Notes: generated by a model not told the origin, from the sequence alone. A stretch of 64,000 bases of DNA from Actinoplanes sp. L3-i22 (GCF_019704555.1 NZ_AP024745.1:1000501-1064500); one strand, 5' to 3'; shown: positions 1 to 11,539, numbered from the stretch's first letter. A program made the numbers and translations.

Positions 1-1
1 C

Positions 2-397
2 TACGTGGTGAAGCCGTTCAAGCCCAAGGAGCTGGTCGCCCGGATGCGGGCCCGGCTGCGCCGGGGCGAGGACGCCGCGCCCGAGATGCTGACCATCGGC
101 CCGCCCGGCAACCAGATCACCATCGACGTGCCGGCGCACACCGTGTCCCGGGACGGCGAAGAGGTCAAGCTCACGCCGCTCGAGTTCGACCTGCTGGTGG
201 CCCTGGCCCGCAAGCCGCGCCAGGTGTTCACCCGCGAGGTGCTGCTCGAACAGGTCTGGGGTTACCGGCACGCGGCGGACACCCGGCTGGTGAACGTGCA
301 CGTGCAGCGACTGCGGGCGAAGATCGAGCCGGACCCCGAGCGGCCGGAGATCATCCTGACGGTCCGCGGTGTCGGCTACAAGGCGGGCACCGGCTGA
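2..397 (+). CDS. mtrA: MtrA response regulator, C-terminal part (5' end cut by window)
   Basis: OmpR-family response regulator of the MtrAB system, a transcription factor that links cell division, wall metabolism and development in actinobacteria. About 131 residues are present. They begin at the end of the receiver domain with Y-V-V-K-P-F, which holds the conserved receiver lysine, and continue into a complete winged-helix DNA-binding domain (LTPLEFDLLVAL, then the recognition helix region DTRLVNVHVQRLRAKIE and the C-terminal hairpin VRGVGYKAG). The phosphoacceptor aspartate lies off the left edge. mtrB starts 29 nt downstream and lpqB follows, the standard actinobacterial order, which supports MtrA over other OmpR regulators. 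Confidence 0.93.
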   Translation, partial: YVVKPFKPKELVARMRARLRRGEDAAPEMLTIGPPGNQITIDVPAHTVSRDGEEVKLTPLEFDLLVALARKPRQVFTREVLLEQVWGYRHAADTRLVNVHVQRLRAKIEPDPERPEIILTVRGVGYKAGTG

Positions 398-426
398 TCG
401 CCACCAGCGGTTAACCTTGCCGCGAT

Positions 427-2073
427 ATGCGTGCACCGGCCTGGCTTCCCCAACCCGTGCGCCGCGTCCTTCGGGTGACGCGGCGCGGCTGGCGCGTGGT
501 CGCGCACCGGCTCGAGAGTCACACCGCGCCGGTGCGCCGCTCCTGGCGGCGCTCGCTGCAGGTCCGCGTGGTCACGCTGACCCTGGTCGCGTCCAGCCTG
601 CTGGTCGGGACGTTCGGCTGGTTCATCGCGGACCGCAGCGCCAAGATCCTGCTGGACCGCGCGCAGGACGAGATCTCGGCGTCCCTGCAGCGCAAGGTCG
701 ACTGGGCCTCGCAGCAGCTCACCGTGCACCCGCAGGCGTACGACCCGGAGCTGCCGACCACGATCAGCGAGACCGTCAACGAGCTGTACGACGGTGACCA
801 GGCCGGCGACAGCGGCACCGTGGTGTCGATCCGGGCGGAGCAGTACCCGGAGATCGACCCGAAGACCGTCCCGTCGATGGACACCCGCGACCTGATCACC
901 CCGGCGATGATCCACGCGGTCGCGGACAACACCCGGGTGGCGAGCCAGATCCGGACCGTCGAGCTCAAGGGTCATCCGACCAAATACCTGGTGTACGGGT
1001 CGCCGGTGCCGGCCAAGTTCGGGCACGTCGAGCTCTACTACGCCGTCCCGCTGACCACCGAGGACCGCGCCGCCAACCAGATCCGCAACACCGTGCTGGT
1101 CACCGGCCTGGCCCTGGTGGTCCTGCTGGGCGTGGTGGCGGGCCTGGTCACCCGGCTGGTGGTGACCCCGGTCCGGGTCGCCGCGCGGACCGCCCAGCGC
1201 CTCTCGGCCGGCCTGCTGGACCAGCGGATGAAGGTCGACGGCGAGGACGACCTGGCCCTGCTCGCGGCCGCGTTCAACCAGATGGCGGCGAACCTGCAGC
1301 GGCAGATCGTCCGGCTGGAGGAGATGTCCCGGCTGCAGCGGCGCTTCACCTCGGACGTGTCGCACGAGCTGCGCACCCCGCTGACCACGGTCCGGATGGC
1401 CGCCGACCTGATCTTCTCCGAGCGGGAGGACTTCGAGCCGGCCGTGGCGCGCAGCGCCGAGCTGCTGCAGAACGAGCTGGACCGCTTCGAGGGCCTGCTC
1501 ACCGACCTGCTGGAGATCAGCCGGTTCGACGCCGGGTTCGCCGCGCTCGACTCCGAGCACGCCGACCTGGTGCCGATCGTCGAGCGGGTCGCCGAGCGGC
1601 TCGCCGGCCTGGCCGAGCGGGTCGGCGTCGAGCTGGAACTGCACCTGCCCGAGGGCCCGGTGATCGCCGAGGTGGATCCGCGCCGGGTCGAGCGGGTGCT
1701 GCGCAACCTGGTCGGCAACGCGGTCGAGCACGGCGAGGCCCGGCCGGTGCAGATCACCATGGCCACCGACGACGCGGCGGTCTCGATCACCGTGCGGGAC
1801 CACGGCATCGGCCTGAAGCCCGGCGAGGAGCGCCTGGTCTTCAACCGGTTCTGGCGGGCCGACCCGTCCCGGGCCCGGCAGACCGGCGGCACCGGCCTGG
1901 GCCTGTCGATCAGCGCCGAGGACGCCCGGCTGCACGGCGGCTGGCTGGAGGCGTGGGGCGCGCCCGGCGAGGGCTCCCAGTTCCGGCTCACGCTGCCGAT
2001 CCGGGCGGGGGACCGGCTGGTCGCCGCCCCGCTGCCGTTGATTCCCCGGGACCGCACCGCGGAGGTGGGCTGA
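427..2073 (+). CDS. mtrB: MtrB sensor histidine kinase
   Basis: Membrane histidine kinase partner of MtrA, 548 residues. Visible in order: a basic cytoplasmic N-terminus, TM1 at about 46-68, an extracytoplasmic sensor region of about 150 residues, TM2 at about 221-243, a HAMP linker, the dimerisation/phosphoacceptor helix with H-box SDVSHELRTPL (His313), and a HATPase domain with N-box RNLVGNAVEHG, G1 DHGIGL and G2 GGTGLGLS. The stop codon overlaps the lpqB start by one base (TGATG), so the two are probably translationally coupled. In mycobacteria LpqB contacts the MtrB sensor domain and tunes its activity; the same relation is inferred here from gene order. Confidence 0.95.
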   Translation: MRAPAWLPQPVRRVLRVTRRGWRVVAHRLESHTAPVRRSWRRSLQVRVVTLTLVASSLLVGTFGWFIADRSAKILLDRAQDEISASLQRKVDWASQQLTVHPQAYDPELPTTISETVNELYDGDQAGDSGTVVSIRAEQYPEIDPKTVPSMDTRDLITPAMIHAVADNTRVASQIRTVELKGHPTKYLVYGSPVPAKFGHVELYYAVPLTTEDRAANQIRNTVLVTGLALVVLLGVVAGLVTRLVVTPVRVAARTAQRLSAGLLDQRMKVDGEDDLALLAAAFNQMAANLQRQIVRLEEMSRLQRRFTSDVSHELRTPLTTVRMAADLIFSEREDFEPAVARSAELLQNELDRFEGLLTDLLEISRFDAGFAALDSEHADLVPIVERVAERLAGLAERVGVELELHLPEGPVIAEVDPRRVERVLRNLVGNAVEHGEARPVQITMATDDAAVSITVRDHGIGLKPGEERLVFNRFWRADPSRARQTGGTGLGLSISAEDARLHGGWLEAWGAPGEGSQFRLTLPIRAGDRLVAAPLPLIPRDRTAEVG

Positions 2074-3929
2074 TGCGCCGTCGGAACGCTCGCCCGGTCG
2101 TGCTGCCGGCCGCCGTCGCGCTGGTCGCGCTGCTGACCGGCGGCTGCGGGATCCCGGACGAGTCCGGCGTGACAGTGGTCGGGGCCGGCCCGTCCGCCGG
2201 GATCACCTCCGGCGGCGAGCGGGACCCGGGCCAGATCGCCCGGGACGCCACCGACGACCGCGCCCAGTTCGTGGAGAACTACCTGCGCGTCGCGGCCGGC
2301 GACCTGGACTCCGCGGCCGACCGGATGCGCACGTTCATGACCAAGGACGTGGCGGCCAAGTTCGACCCCAAGGGCACCGGCCTGACGGTGGTCCGGCTGA
2401 CCCAGGCGCCGCTGGTCACCCCGGGCAGCGACGTGGTCGAGCTCTCCTACGAGCAGGTCGGCACGCTGGACAAGTTCGGCCTGCTGGAGCCGGCCACCGA
2501 GGCCCGCCGGGGCAGTTACAAGATCAAAGTGGGCTTCGCCGCCGGCCAGTCCGGCTCCGGGCTGTACGTCACCGACCCGCCGCCCGGCCTGCTGATCAGC
2601 GACGACGCGCTGAACAGCTACTACGAAGAGCGCACCATCTACTTCTGGAACACCGACTACACCGGGCTGGTGCCGGACGTCCGCTACATGCCGGACACGG
2701 TGCCCGCCGAGCAGCGCCCCACCACGATCATGACCTGGCTGCTGAACGGGCCGGCCCCCTGGCTCTCGGTCTCCGACCTGGCCGACGGCACCACGCTGAT
2801 CGGCAAGGTGGTCGAGGTCAGCGACAACAAGCTGCAGATCACGCTGAGCACGCAGGCGCTGCCGGCGACCGACTCGGCGCTGCCGCTGAGCCGGCTGCGC
2901 CAGCAGATCCAGTGGTCGCTGCGGCCGCTGCTGCCCTCCACCACCCAGCTGGTGCTCAAGGTCGGCCTGCAGGTCGCCGGGTCGTACTCGGGTGAGGACT
3001 ACGTCGCCAGCAACCCCGGCGCCCAGCTGGACGCGGACCCCGAGCGGTTCGTGGTCTACGCCGGCAAGATCCGCCGGATCTCCGGGTCGGCCAACGCGCC
3101 CGCCCAGGTGCCGGTGCTGGAGCCGGAGCAGAACAAGGACGTCCGGCTCGCCGCGATGAGCGCCTCCACCTCGCACACCTTCGCGGCCGTGGTGACCCGG
3201 GCCGGCGGCAAGTCGGACGTGCTCCGGGTGGCCTCCGCCGCGACCGGGGCGCAGGCCGCGCTGCAGCCGATCAGCGGGCTGTCCGGCACGCTCGGCACGC
3301 CGGCCTGGGCGATCACCGAGCCGGACCAGGCCGACGGCGCGATCGGCCTGATCACCGCGGGCGGCAAGCTCTACTCCTTCGGCCCGAAGAAGGGCCCGGC
3401 CCAGCCGATCCCGTGGACCGGGCCGGGCACCACGATCAGCGCGCTCGCGGTGGCGCCGGACGGCCGCCGGGTGCTCCTGGTGGTCGACGGCAAGCTGTAC
3501 CGCGCGGCGCTCACCACCAGCGGGGACACCCCGGCACTGGACAGCCCGCAGCAGATCCGGCCGGCCGCGCTGCTGTCGGTGACCGCGGTCGGCTTCAACA
3601 GCGAGGGCTGGCTGACCGTGGCCGGTGTCCGCTCCTCGGACAAGCGGACGACGATCGTGGACGTGTCGATCGACGGCGCGCTGCAGACCGGGCGGCTGGC
3701 CGACCTCGGCGACAAGCCGGTGGAGTCGCTGACCGTGTACCCGGCGAACCCGCTCACCTCGAACCCGAACACCGGCCGGGCGTACTCGCGGTTCGTGTCG
3801 TACTCGTACGAGGGCAAGGCCTGGGAGGCGCTCGCCGGGCCCAAGGCGATCGGCGCGGATCAGGTGGCCGGCCAGGCCCCCGACCCGGCCGCCGACGCGG
3901 TCCCGACCGCCCCCTTCTACCTGGAATGA
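2073..3929 (+). CDS. lpqB: LpqB lipoprotein (MtrB-associated)
   Basis: Secreted lipoprotein, 618 residues. The chosen ATG overlaps the mtrB stop and directly precedes a lipoprotein signal peptide with lipobox L-T-G-G-C (lipidated Cys25). A GerMN-type domain follows (region TIMTWLLNGPAPWLSVSDL), then a beta-propeller-like C-terminal half, the layout known for LpqB. The protein is anchored on the outer face of the membrane and is expected to modulate MtrB. Oddity: the TGA stop lies inside the first of three in-frame 27-nt repeats, where the equivalent codons of copies 2 and 3 are TGC and AGC, so the stop looks like a recent end point in a repeated tail. Confidence 0.93.
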   Translation: MRRRNARPVVLPAAVALVALLTGGCGIPDESGVTVVGAGPSAGITSGGERDPGQIARDATDDRAQFVENYLRVAAGDLDSAADRMRTFMTKDVAAKFDPKGTGLTVVRLTQAPLVTPGSDVVELSYEQVGTLDKFGLLEPATEARRGSYKIKVGFAAGQSGSGLYVTDPPPGLLISDDALNSYYEERTIYFWNTDYTGLVPDVRYMPDTVPAEQRPTTIMTWLLNGPAPWLSVSDLADGTTLIGKVVEVSDNKLQITLSTQALPATDSALPLSRLRQQIQWSLRPLLPSTTQLVLKVGLQVAGSYSGEDYVASNPGAQLDADPERFVVYAGKIRRISGSANAPAQVPVLEPEQNKDVRLAAMSASTSHTFAAVVTRAGGKSDVLRVASAATGAQAALQPISGLSGTLGTPAWAITEPDQADGAIGLITAGGKLYSFGPKKGPAQPIPWTGPGTTISALAVAPDGRRVLLVVDGKLYRAALTTSGDTPALDSPQQIRPAALLSVTAVGFNSEGWLTVAGVRSSDKRTTIVDVSIDGALQTGRLADLGDKPVESLTVYPANPLTSNPNTGRAYSRFVSYSYEGKAWEALAGPKAIGADQVAGQAPDPAADAVPTAPFYLE

Positions 3930-3991
3930 GCGGCCGGCCCCGGCTGCCTGGAGTGCGCGGCCGGCTTCTTCCGCCTGGAAAGCGCGGCCGG
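3921..3991 (+). repeat. Three 17-nt repeats at exact 27-nt spacing across the lpqB stop
   Basis: Near-identical 17-mers (CTGGAATGAGCGGCCGG, CTGGAGTGCGCGGCCGG, CTGGAAAGCGCGGCCGG) start at 3921, 3948 and 3975. The 27-nt period is nine codons, in frame with lpqB, giving the repeated peptide pattern L-E-x-A-A-G. The first copy contains the lpqB stop (TGA). The array runs to within 3 nt of the comF ATG. Confidence 0.75.
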
Positions 3992-3993
3992 GC

Positions 3994-4713
3994 ATGACCG
4001 GCGTCCTCGCTGAGTTGGCCGACCTGGTGCTGCCGGGCGCGTGCGCGGGCTGCGGCGCGGAGCGCACCCGGCTGCGGCAGGGCGCCTGCGCGGCCTGTGT
4101 GACCGAGCTGGAGGGGCTGCGACCGGCCTGGTCGGCGCCGAGCCCGCCGCCGCCCGGCTTTCCGCCCTGCATGGCCGTGGGGCCGTACGGGGGCGCGCTG
4201 CGCGGGGCGTTGCTGGCGTACAAGGAGAAGGGTCGTCATCGTCTGGCCCGGCCGCTGGGCGCGCTGCTCGCCGGTGCCGTCGCGGCCGTCGCGCCGCGGG
4301 ACCGCCCGGTGCTGATCGTGCCCGTCCCGTCCACCCGGGCGGCCCGCCGGGAGCGGTACGGCGACCACATGACCCGGCTGAGCACGCACGCCGCGGACCG
4401 GTTGCGGGCGGCCGGCTGGACGGCCCGGGTCGAGCAGCCGCTGCGGGCGCTGCCCAGGCCTGACTCCACGTCACTGGACGCCGCCGCACGGTCGATCACC
4501 GCTGTCAATTCGCTGCGAATCCGCCCCGCTCGAATCCGTAATTTGCGGCGCGGCGACGCCTGGCGAGGCACGCTGGTGGTAGCGGACGACATCGTCACCA
4601 CCGGGGCCACGCTGGCCGCCGCGGTACGTCGTCTAGAGGAGGCGGGCATGCAGGTCACGGGCGCCGCGGTGCTGGCAGCGACACAACTTCGCCGAAACCG
4701 TCCGGGAATTTGA
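3994..4713 (+). CDS. comF: ComF-family phosphoribosyltransferase-like protein
   Basis: ComF-family protein of 239 residues, normal for the family. An N-terminal zinc-ribbon-like pair of CxxC motifs is visible (Cys17, Cys20, Cys32, Cys35), followed by a type I phosphoribosyltransferase fold with the PRPP-binding loop LVVADDIVTTGATL at about 194-207. ComF proteins take part in DNA uptake in competent bacteria; in actinobacteria the gene usually sits next to lpqB as here and its role is not established. A competence role is only speculative, although type IV pilus genes occur later in the window. The stop codon lies inside the palindrome TTGACTGCAGTCAA. Confidence 0.85.
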   Translation: MTGVLAELADLVLPGACAGCGAERTRLRQGACAACVTELEGLRPAWSAPSPPPPGFPPCMAVGPYGGALRGALLAYKEKGRHRLARPLGALLAGAVAAVAPRDRPVLIVPVPSTRAARRERYGDHMTRLSTHAADRLRAAGWTARVEQPLRALPRPDSTSLDAAARSITAVNSLRIRPARIRNLRRGDAWRGTLVVADDIVTTGATLAAAVRRLEEAGMQVTGAAVLAATQLRRNRPGI

Positions 4714-4723
4714 CTGCAGTCAA
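4710..4723. promoter_or_regulatory. Perfect 14-bp palindrome at the comF stop
   Basis: TTGACTGCAGTCAA is a perfect inverted repeat containing the comF TGA. It could be a regulator site or part of a promoter for hpf about 270 nt downstream (its left half resembles a -35 TTGACT), but no well-placed -10 follows. Confidence 0.35.
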
Positions 4724-4995
4724 GCCTGCGTGCGCCGATAGAGGCGAACGTCAGCCATCCGGTATCCCCAACGAGGGGTGACTCGCAGGGATCGGCAGGT
4801 TAGCGTCTAGGTGACGAGGGTAGGGTTCATCAACTTACCCGCCACCGGGAACAGCGATTCTCGCCGTACCGGAAAGGAGTCGTCTCACTACGTTTGCCGC
4901 GTCGTTTTTTCTTCCAGGCGCGCGGCGTCCTTCTCAAGCAACACGATGCGCCGGCAGCCCGGCGCCCCATGAATTCACGTTGGGGGAGGTCACGA

Positions 4996-5613
4996 GTGGA
5001 CATTGTCGTCAAGGGCCGCAACGTAGAGGTTCCCGACCACTATCGAGAGCATGTCGCCGAGAAGCTGAGCAAGGTCGAGCGGTACGACCAGAAGCTGATC
5101 CGGGTCGACGTCGAGCTGTTCCACGAACGCAATCCGCGCCAGGCCGACACCTGCCAGCGCGTCGAGATCACGGTCATGACCAAGGGACCGGTGGTCCGGG
5201 CCGAAGCTCAGGCCCAGGATTTCTACGCAGCTCTGGACTGCGCCTTCAGCAAGTTGGACGCCCGGTTGCGCCGTTCCGCCGACCGTCGCCGCGTCCACCG
5301 CGGACGGCACGCGCCGGTCTCCGTCGCCGCCGCCACCGCGAACCTTCCCACCGACCTGACCAAGGGTGGCACCGCCACGCTGACCGCTGAGCCAGAGGTC
5401 GAGGAACTGGTCGAGCACGACGACGGCCAGCCATGGCGCATCGTGCGCGAGAAAGAGCACTCCGGCGAGCCGATGACCGTCGACGACGCGCTCTTCCAGA
5501 TGGAACTCGTCGGGCACGACTTCTATCTGTTCCAGGACAAGGAAAGCGGCCGGCCCAGCGTCGTCTATCGCCGGCGCGGCTACGACTACGGCATTCTCAG
5601 CCTGGCTGGGTGA
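4996..5613 (+). CDS. hpf: Ribosome hibernation-promoting factor, long form
   Basis: Long HPF of 205 residues. The start is GTG 4996 because a strong ribosome site (GGGGGAGGT) lies just upstream and the protein then begins MDIVVKGRNVEVPDHYREHV, the expected N-terminus; an in-frame TTG 102 nt upstream lacks this match. The N-terminal domain (about 1-100) binds the 30S decoding centre, a charged linker follows, and the C-terminal domain (about 145-205, containing MTVDDALFQMELVGHDFYLF) mediates dimerisation of two 30S subunits into 100S ribosomes. It is expected to be active in stationary phase or stress. Its 3' end overlaps the convergent acetyltransferase gene by 17 nt. Confidence 0.95.
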   Translation: MDIVVKGRNVEVPDHYREHVAEKLSKVERYDQKLIRVDVELFHERNPRQADTCQRVEITVMTKGPVVRAEAQAQDFYAALDCAFSKLDARLRRSADRRRVHRGRHAPVSVAAATANLPTDLTKGGTATLTAEPEVEELVEHDDGQPWRIVREKEHSGEPMTVDDALFQMELVGHDFYLFQDKESGRPSVVYRRRGYDYGILSLAG

Positions 5614-6691
5614 CCTCCTCGCCGGAGGCCTGCGCCAGCAGGTCTTCGGCGAGCAGCACGAACTGGACGTCATCGTGGCGGGCGCCGGCCATGCCGGGCA
5701 GCCGGGAGCGCAGGTACGCCTCGCGCCGGAACCCGGCCTTCGTCAGCACCCGTTGCGACGCCAGATTGTCCGGGAACGTGCCGGCGATCAGCCGGGCGAT
5801 GCCGGTCTCCGCGAACGCCCAGAGCGCGAGCAGCTTCGCGGCCCGGGTGGTCATCCCACGGCCACGGAACTCCGGCATCAGGCTGTACCCGATCATCGCC
5901 TGTCCGGTGCGCGGCTCCTGGTAGTAAAGCGACATCTCGCCGGCCGGGCGACCGCTCGCGGCGTCCACCACGACCATGTCGGCACGGCTGCCGGCCAGCC
6001 AGTGCGAGGGCGCCCAGGAGCAGCGCAGGCGCACCTCGGCCGCGCTCGGGGCGGTCGGCGGCACCCCGCTCGCCACGATGTCCGGCAGGCTGTGCAGCTC
6101 GGTGTAGAACGGCACGTCGTCCTCGCTGAGCGGGCGCAGCGTGACCACGCCGTCGGTCAGCTCGCCGCCGGGCAGATCCGGCAGCAGCCGCTCGGCCGGC
6201 TCGCCGGAGTCGATCGCCAGCCGGGCGTAGACCAGCGCGTCGTCGTGCCCGCCGGCCGGGTTCGGCAGCGCGCCGCGCCGCTCGCCCTCCCGGGTGAAGC
6301 CGGCCGCCAGCGCGACCCGCTGGGCCAGCGGATTGTCCTGCTGGATCAGCAGCTCCAGGCGGTGCAACCGGGGGATCCCGGGCGCGCCGTCGCCGAAGAC
6401 CCGCTCGCCGAGGGTGCGCAGGGCGGCGGTCGCGATGCCGCGGCGGCGCGCGTGCGGCCCGACCCAGAACCGGGCCTCCGCTGCGCCTCGCCCGGGCAGC
6501 AGGTGGTCCAGCTCGATCCCGCCGGCCGGGTAGCCGGCGCCTCCGGCGGTTATCACGTACGCATAATCGCTGGTCGTGCCCGGCAGCCGCGGAAGGAAGC
6601 GGCGGCCGAGGTGATCCTCGCGTGTCGCGGCGAAAGCCGCCTCGTCCTGCGGGCCGAAGGCGCGCAGTCCCACCTCGTTCTCCTGATCCAC
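5597..6691 (-). CDS. Tandem GNAT acetyltransferase (RimJ/RimL type)
   Basis: Protein of 364 residues with two GNAT folds. The N-terminal copy carries the acetyl-CoA pattern ARRRGIATAALRTL and ends QRVALAAGFTREGERR; the C-terminal copy carries EFRGRGMTTRAAKLLALWAF and ends QRVLTKAGFRREA. GTG 6691 is chosen because AAAGGA lies 7 nt upstream; an in-frame ATG 57 nt further upstream lacks a comparable site. The second domain resembles RimJ/RimL-type N-acetyltransferases; the substrate cannot be read from sequence. The gene is convergent with hpf and divergent from secA. Confidence 0.8.
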   Translation of the reverse strand: MDQENEVGLRAFGPQDEAAFAATREDHLGRRFLPRLPGTTSDYAYVITAGGAGYPAGGIELDHLLPGRGAAEARFWVGPHARRRGIATAALRTLGERVFGDGAPGIPRLHRLELLIQQDNPLAQRVALAAGFTREGERRGALPNPAGGHDDALVYARLAIDSGEPAERLLPDLPGGELTDGVVTLRPLSEDDVPFYTELHSLPDIVASGVPPTAPSAAEVRLRCSWAPSHWLAGSRADMVVVDAASGRPAGEMSLYYQEPRTGQAMIGYSLMPEFRGRGMTTRAAKLLALWAFAETGIARLIAGTFPDNLASQRVLTKAGFRREAYLRSRLPGMAGARHDDVQFVLLAEDLLAQASGEEVTQPG

Positions 6692-6836
6692 CGGGACATC
6701 CTTTCTCAGACTCGCCCGGGCGCCAAACAGGTTCGAATCGGTCGCCAACTGCGCTGTCAGCGAACTTCCTGCCCCGTTTAATCCCTTTTGCGAGATTACT
6801 GGGAGGCTCGGGTCACAGCGCTCGGAAGAAGATGCC

Positions 6837-6842
6837 TACGAT
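6837..6842 (+). promoter_or_regulatory. Possible secA -10 box
   Basis: TACGAT fits the actinobacterial TANNNT -10 pattern 33 nt upstream of the secA start, in the divergent region with the acetyltransferase gene. No convincing -35 was seen. Confidence 0.3.
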
Positions 6843-6875
6843 GGTTCGGCAGACTGTCTAGGGGAGCGCTGACCC

Positions 6876-9779
<2,904 letters not shown>

Positions 9780-9796
9780 CCCGCAGCATTGACGAT

Positions 9797-9842
9797 CGGC
9801 CCGTGCCCGGCTCTCCGCCGGTGCGCGGGCCGTTCTCGTTGG
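9797..9842 (+). terminator. secA terminator hairpin
   Basis: CGGCCCG (9797-9803) pairs with CGGGCCG (9836-9842), with an inner CCGGC/GCCGG stem, 18 nt after the secA stop and followed by a short T-rich stretch. Confidence 0.55.
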
Positions 9843-9989
9843 CGCGGTCCGCGCGGCCTTGTCTGTGGAACCCGGAACGCCCGCCGCCCGTGTAGCTCAC
9901 CGGGCGCCCCGGGTGCCTCCCCTGCTACCTGCGCCACCCATCTCCACACCTCACCGACTTCCCACGCCCGCGGCCCCGACCAGGCCCGG

Positions 9990-10079
9990 GATCAGGCCCG
10001 CGCCCGCGATCAGGCCCGCGCCCGCGATCAGGCCCGCGCCCGCGATCAGGCCCGCGCCCGCGATCACGCCCGCGCCCGC
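9990..10079 (+). repeat. 18-bp tandem repeat, five copies
   Basis: GATCAGGCCCGCGCCCGC is repeated head to tail at 9990, 10008, 10026, 10044 and 10062 (the last copy has C for G at the sixth base), then decays. The first four copies are identical, which points to recent expansion. There are no spacers, so it is not a CRISPR array. Confidence 0.9.
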
Positions 10080-10325
10080 GATCACGCCGAGGGCCCCTGG
10101 GCCGCGCCCTGGGCCGCGCCCGCGGGACGGGCTGGCCTCGACGCCGGGCCGTGAGGCGGGCTCGGTCGGCCTTCCGCGCCGTGCCGCGCCGTGCCGCGCC
10201 GCGCCGTGAGGCAGGGCTGTGCCGGGCTGTAGGGCGGCACAGCCCGCCTCTCCCCGCAGAGCTGTGGGTCGGAGGCTCGGCTTTCCCTGCCGGGCTGTGG
10301 GCGGCCCGGCAGGAGTGGCCGGCGG

Positions 10326-11345
10326 CTAGATGAGGCGGAGGGTGGTGGCGGACCAGGCCTCCTGGTGGAGTTCGAGGCGTAGTGCCATGGCCCAGGTGCG
10401 TTCTCCGGTGACCAGTGCCACGGCGACCTCCACAGCGCCCGCCCGAGGCTCGCAGAGATGGACCCGGAGCACCGCGACCGGGGACGGCCGCTGCAGACGC
10501 CGGTCACCGGGCCGGCGCGGACGGCGCATGTCGGCGACCCGCCGAGCCCCGGCGAGCCCCTGCGCCACCACATCGGCGGCCTCGGCGGGAAGCGACAGTT
10601 GCCGCAGGTGCGTCGCCGGGCGGTGCCCGTTGAGGACCTCCACGCACATCCGCACGAACCGTTTGACCGCCAGCTTCGCGTCCCCGGAAGCACCCGCCAC
10701 CACCGGCGGCTCCACCGCCACACCGCCGGATCCGGCCCCGGCGCTGCCGTGAGCTGTACCGCAGCCCACCCCGGGGCAGTCCGCGCCGCCGTCGCAGGCC
10801 GCGTTCGCCCGGGACAGATGAGTGCCGAGCCGCGGCCCGACCCGTCCCGGCACGCCCCGCCCGCCGGCATCGAGCCCCGGGCCGGCCGCATTGGCGCCGC
10901 CCCCGGACCCATGGCTCGCGTTGCTGTCGAGCCCGGCGGACCCGCGCTGCCCACTCGCGCCGGGTTCGTGGATCTCGCCGCTCGTGCCGGACCCCCGGCT
11001 CCTGCCACGGACGCTCAGCCCCTCGGCCCGATCGCCGCCGGACCCATCCCCGCCGGCAGGACCGCCGCCGGCAGGACCGCCGCCGGCAGGACCGCCGCCG
11101 GCAGGACCGCCGCCGGCAGGACCGCCGCCGGCAGGACCGCCGGCGGGCCTGCGCCCCGCCGCCCGGCCTCGACCGGATGGCTGGTCCGGCGCGGGCGGCT
11201 GGGACCAGTCCAGCGCCAACTGCTGAGCCGACGACCACAGCTGAGGCGTCAGCTCGTCGTCGAACGGGGGTTCATACCGCGGGACCGGGCGCAGGCGTAT
11301 CGCCGCGCGGGACCCGGCGGGTGCAATGTCGGTCGCGGACCGCAT
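10326..11345 (-). CDS. Rv3235-type (DUF6459-like) protein with Gly/Pro/Ala repeat linker
   Basis: Protein of 339 residues from ATG 11345 (GTG 11351, two codons upstream, is an alternative start). A short conserved N-terminal patch (RLRPVPRYEPPFDDEL) leads to a long disordered linker that includes six copies of a 15-nt unit encoding G-G-G-P-A. A conserved C-terminal domain of about 120 residues follows (FVRMCVEVLNGHRPATHLRQL ... VCEP-like region ... AMALRLELHQEAWSATTLRLI). The C-terminal pattern and the position beside secA match the Rv3235 family of actinobacteria, whose function is unknown. The linker length is probably variable between strains. Confidence 0.7.
   Translation of the reverse strand: MRSATDIAPAGSRAAIRLRPVPRYEPPFDDELTPQLWSSAQQLALDWSQPPAPDQPSGRGRAAGRRPAGGPAGGGPAGGGPAGGGPAGGGPAGGGPAGGDGSGGDRAEGLSVRGRSRGSGTSGEIHEPGASGQRGSAGLDSNASHGSGGGANAAGPGLDAGGRGVPGRVGPRLGTHLSRANAACDGGADCPGVGCGTAHGSAGAGSGGVAVEPPVVAGASGDAKLAVKRFVRMCVEVLNGHRPATHLRQLSLPAEAADVVAQGLAGARRVADMRRPRRPGDRRLQRPSPVAVLRVHLCEPRAGAVEVAVALVTGERTWAMALRLELHQEAWSATTLRLI
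11056..11145 (-). repeat. 15-bp coding minisatellite, six copies
   Basis: On the plus strand the unit GCAGGACCGCCGCCG is repeated from 11056 to 11145; the last copy differs slightly. On the coding (minus) strand it gives (G-G-G-P-A)n in the linker of the Rv3235-type protein. The unit length is a multiple of three, so copy-number change keeps the frame. Confidence 0.9.
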
Positions 11346-11539
11346 CTTCACCGCCAATCCTTGCGTTTGCCTCCGTTTGCTTGCGACAGGCCCAGTCTGC
11401 CCACGTCCACAAGCGACCGTCAACGCCGCGAGGCGATTCTGAAACGACGCACAAAAGCCACATGAGCCGCTTAAAGCGCACGTACTTGGGAGGCACAAAC
11501 TCGAGGAGGCGGCAGGATCCGCCGAAACCTAGGACCCGC

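Larger units (their letters stand above)
9780..10325. other. Gene-free convergent stretch downstream of secA
   Basis: 546 bp between two convergent genes. It holds the secA terminator, an 18-bp tandem repeat array (9990-10079) and very GC-rich low-complexity DNA with GCCGTGCCGCGCC-type repeats near 10180-10210. The open frames through it are repetitive Arg/Ala/Pro text with no start signal, and I do not call a gene. Confidence 0.6.

Noticed and set aside
1038..4223. Minus-strand open frame of 1061 codons opposite mtrB/lpqB/comF
   Set aside because: Low-complexity Arg/Gly/Ala text, antisense to well-recognised genes; an artefact of high GC.
4714..4995. Riboswitch or small gene upstream of hpf
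   Set aside because: No known riboswitch pattern recognised; the open frame from TTG 4894 only extends hpf without family similarity.
9990..10079. CRISPR array
   Set aside because: The 18-bp units are contiguous without spacers, and there are no cas genes nearby.
9789..10154. Small gene with repeated R-D-Q-A-R-A peptide
   Set aside because: Repeat-derived frame, no ribosome site, and other frames read equally open through the same repeats.
11345..11498. Longer start for the Rv3235-type protein (extra 51 residues)
   Set aside because: The extension is Cys-rich and unlike the family; the conserved start at ATG 11345 is more likely.
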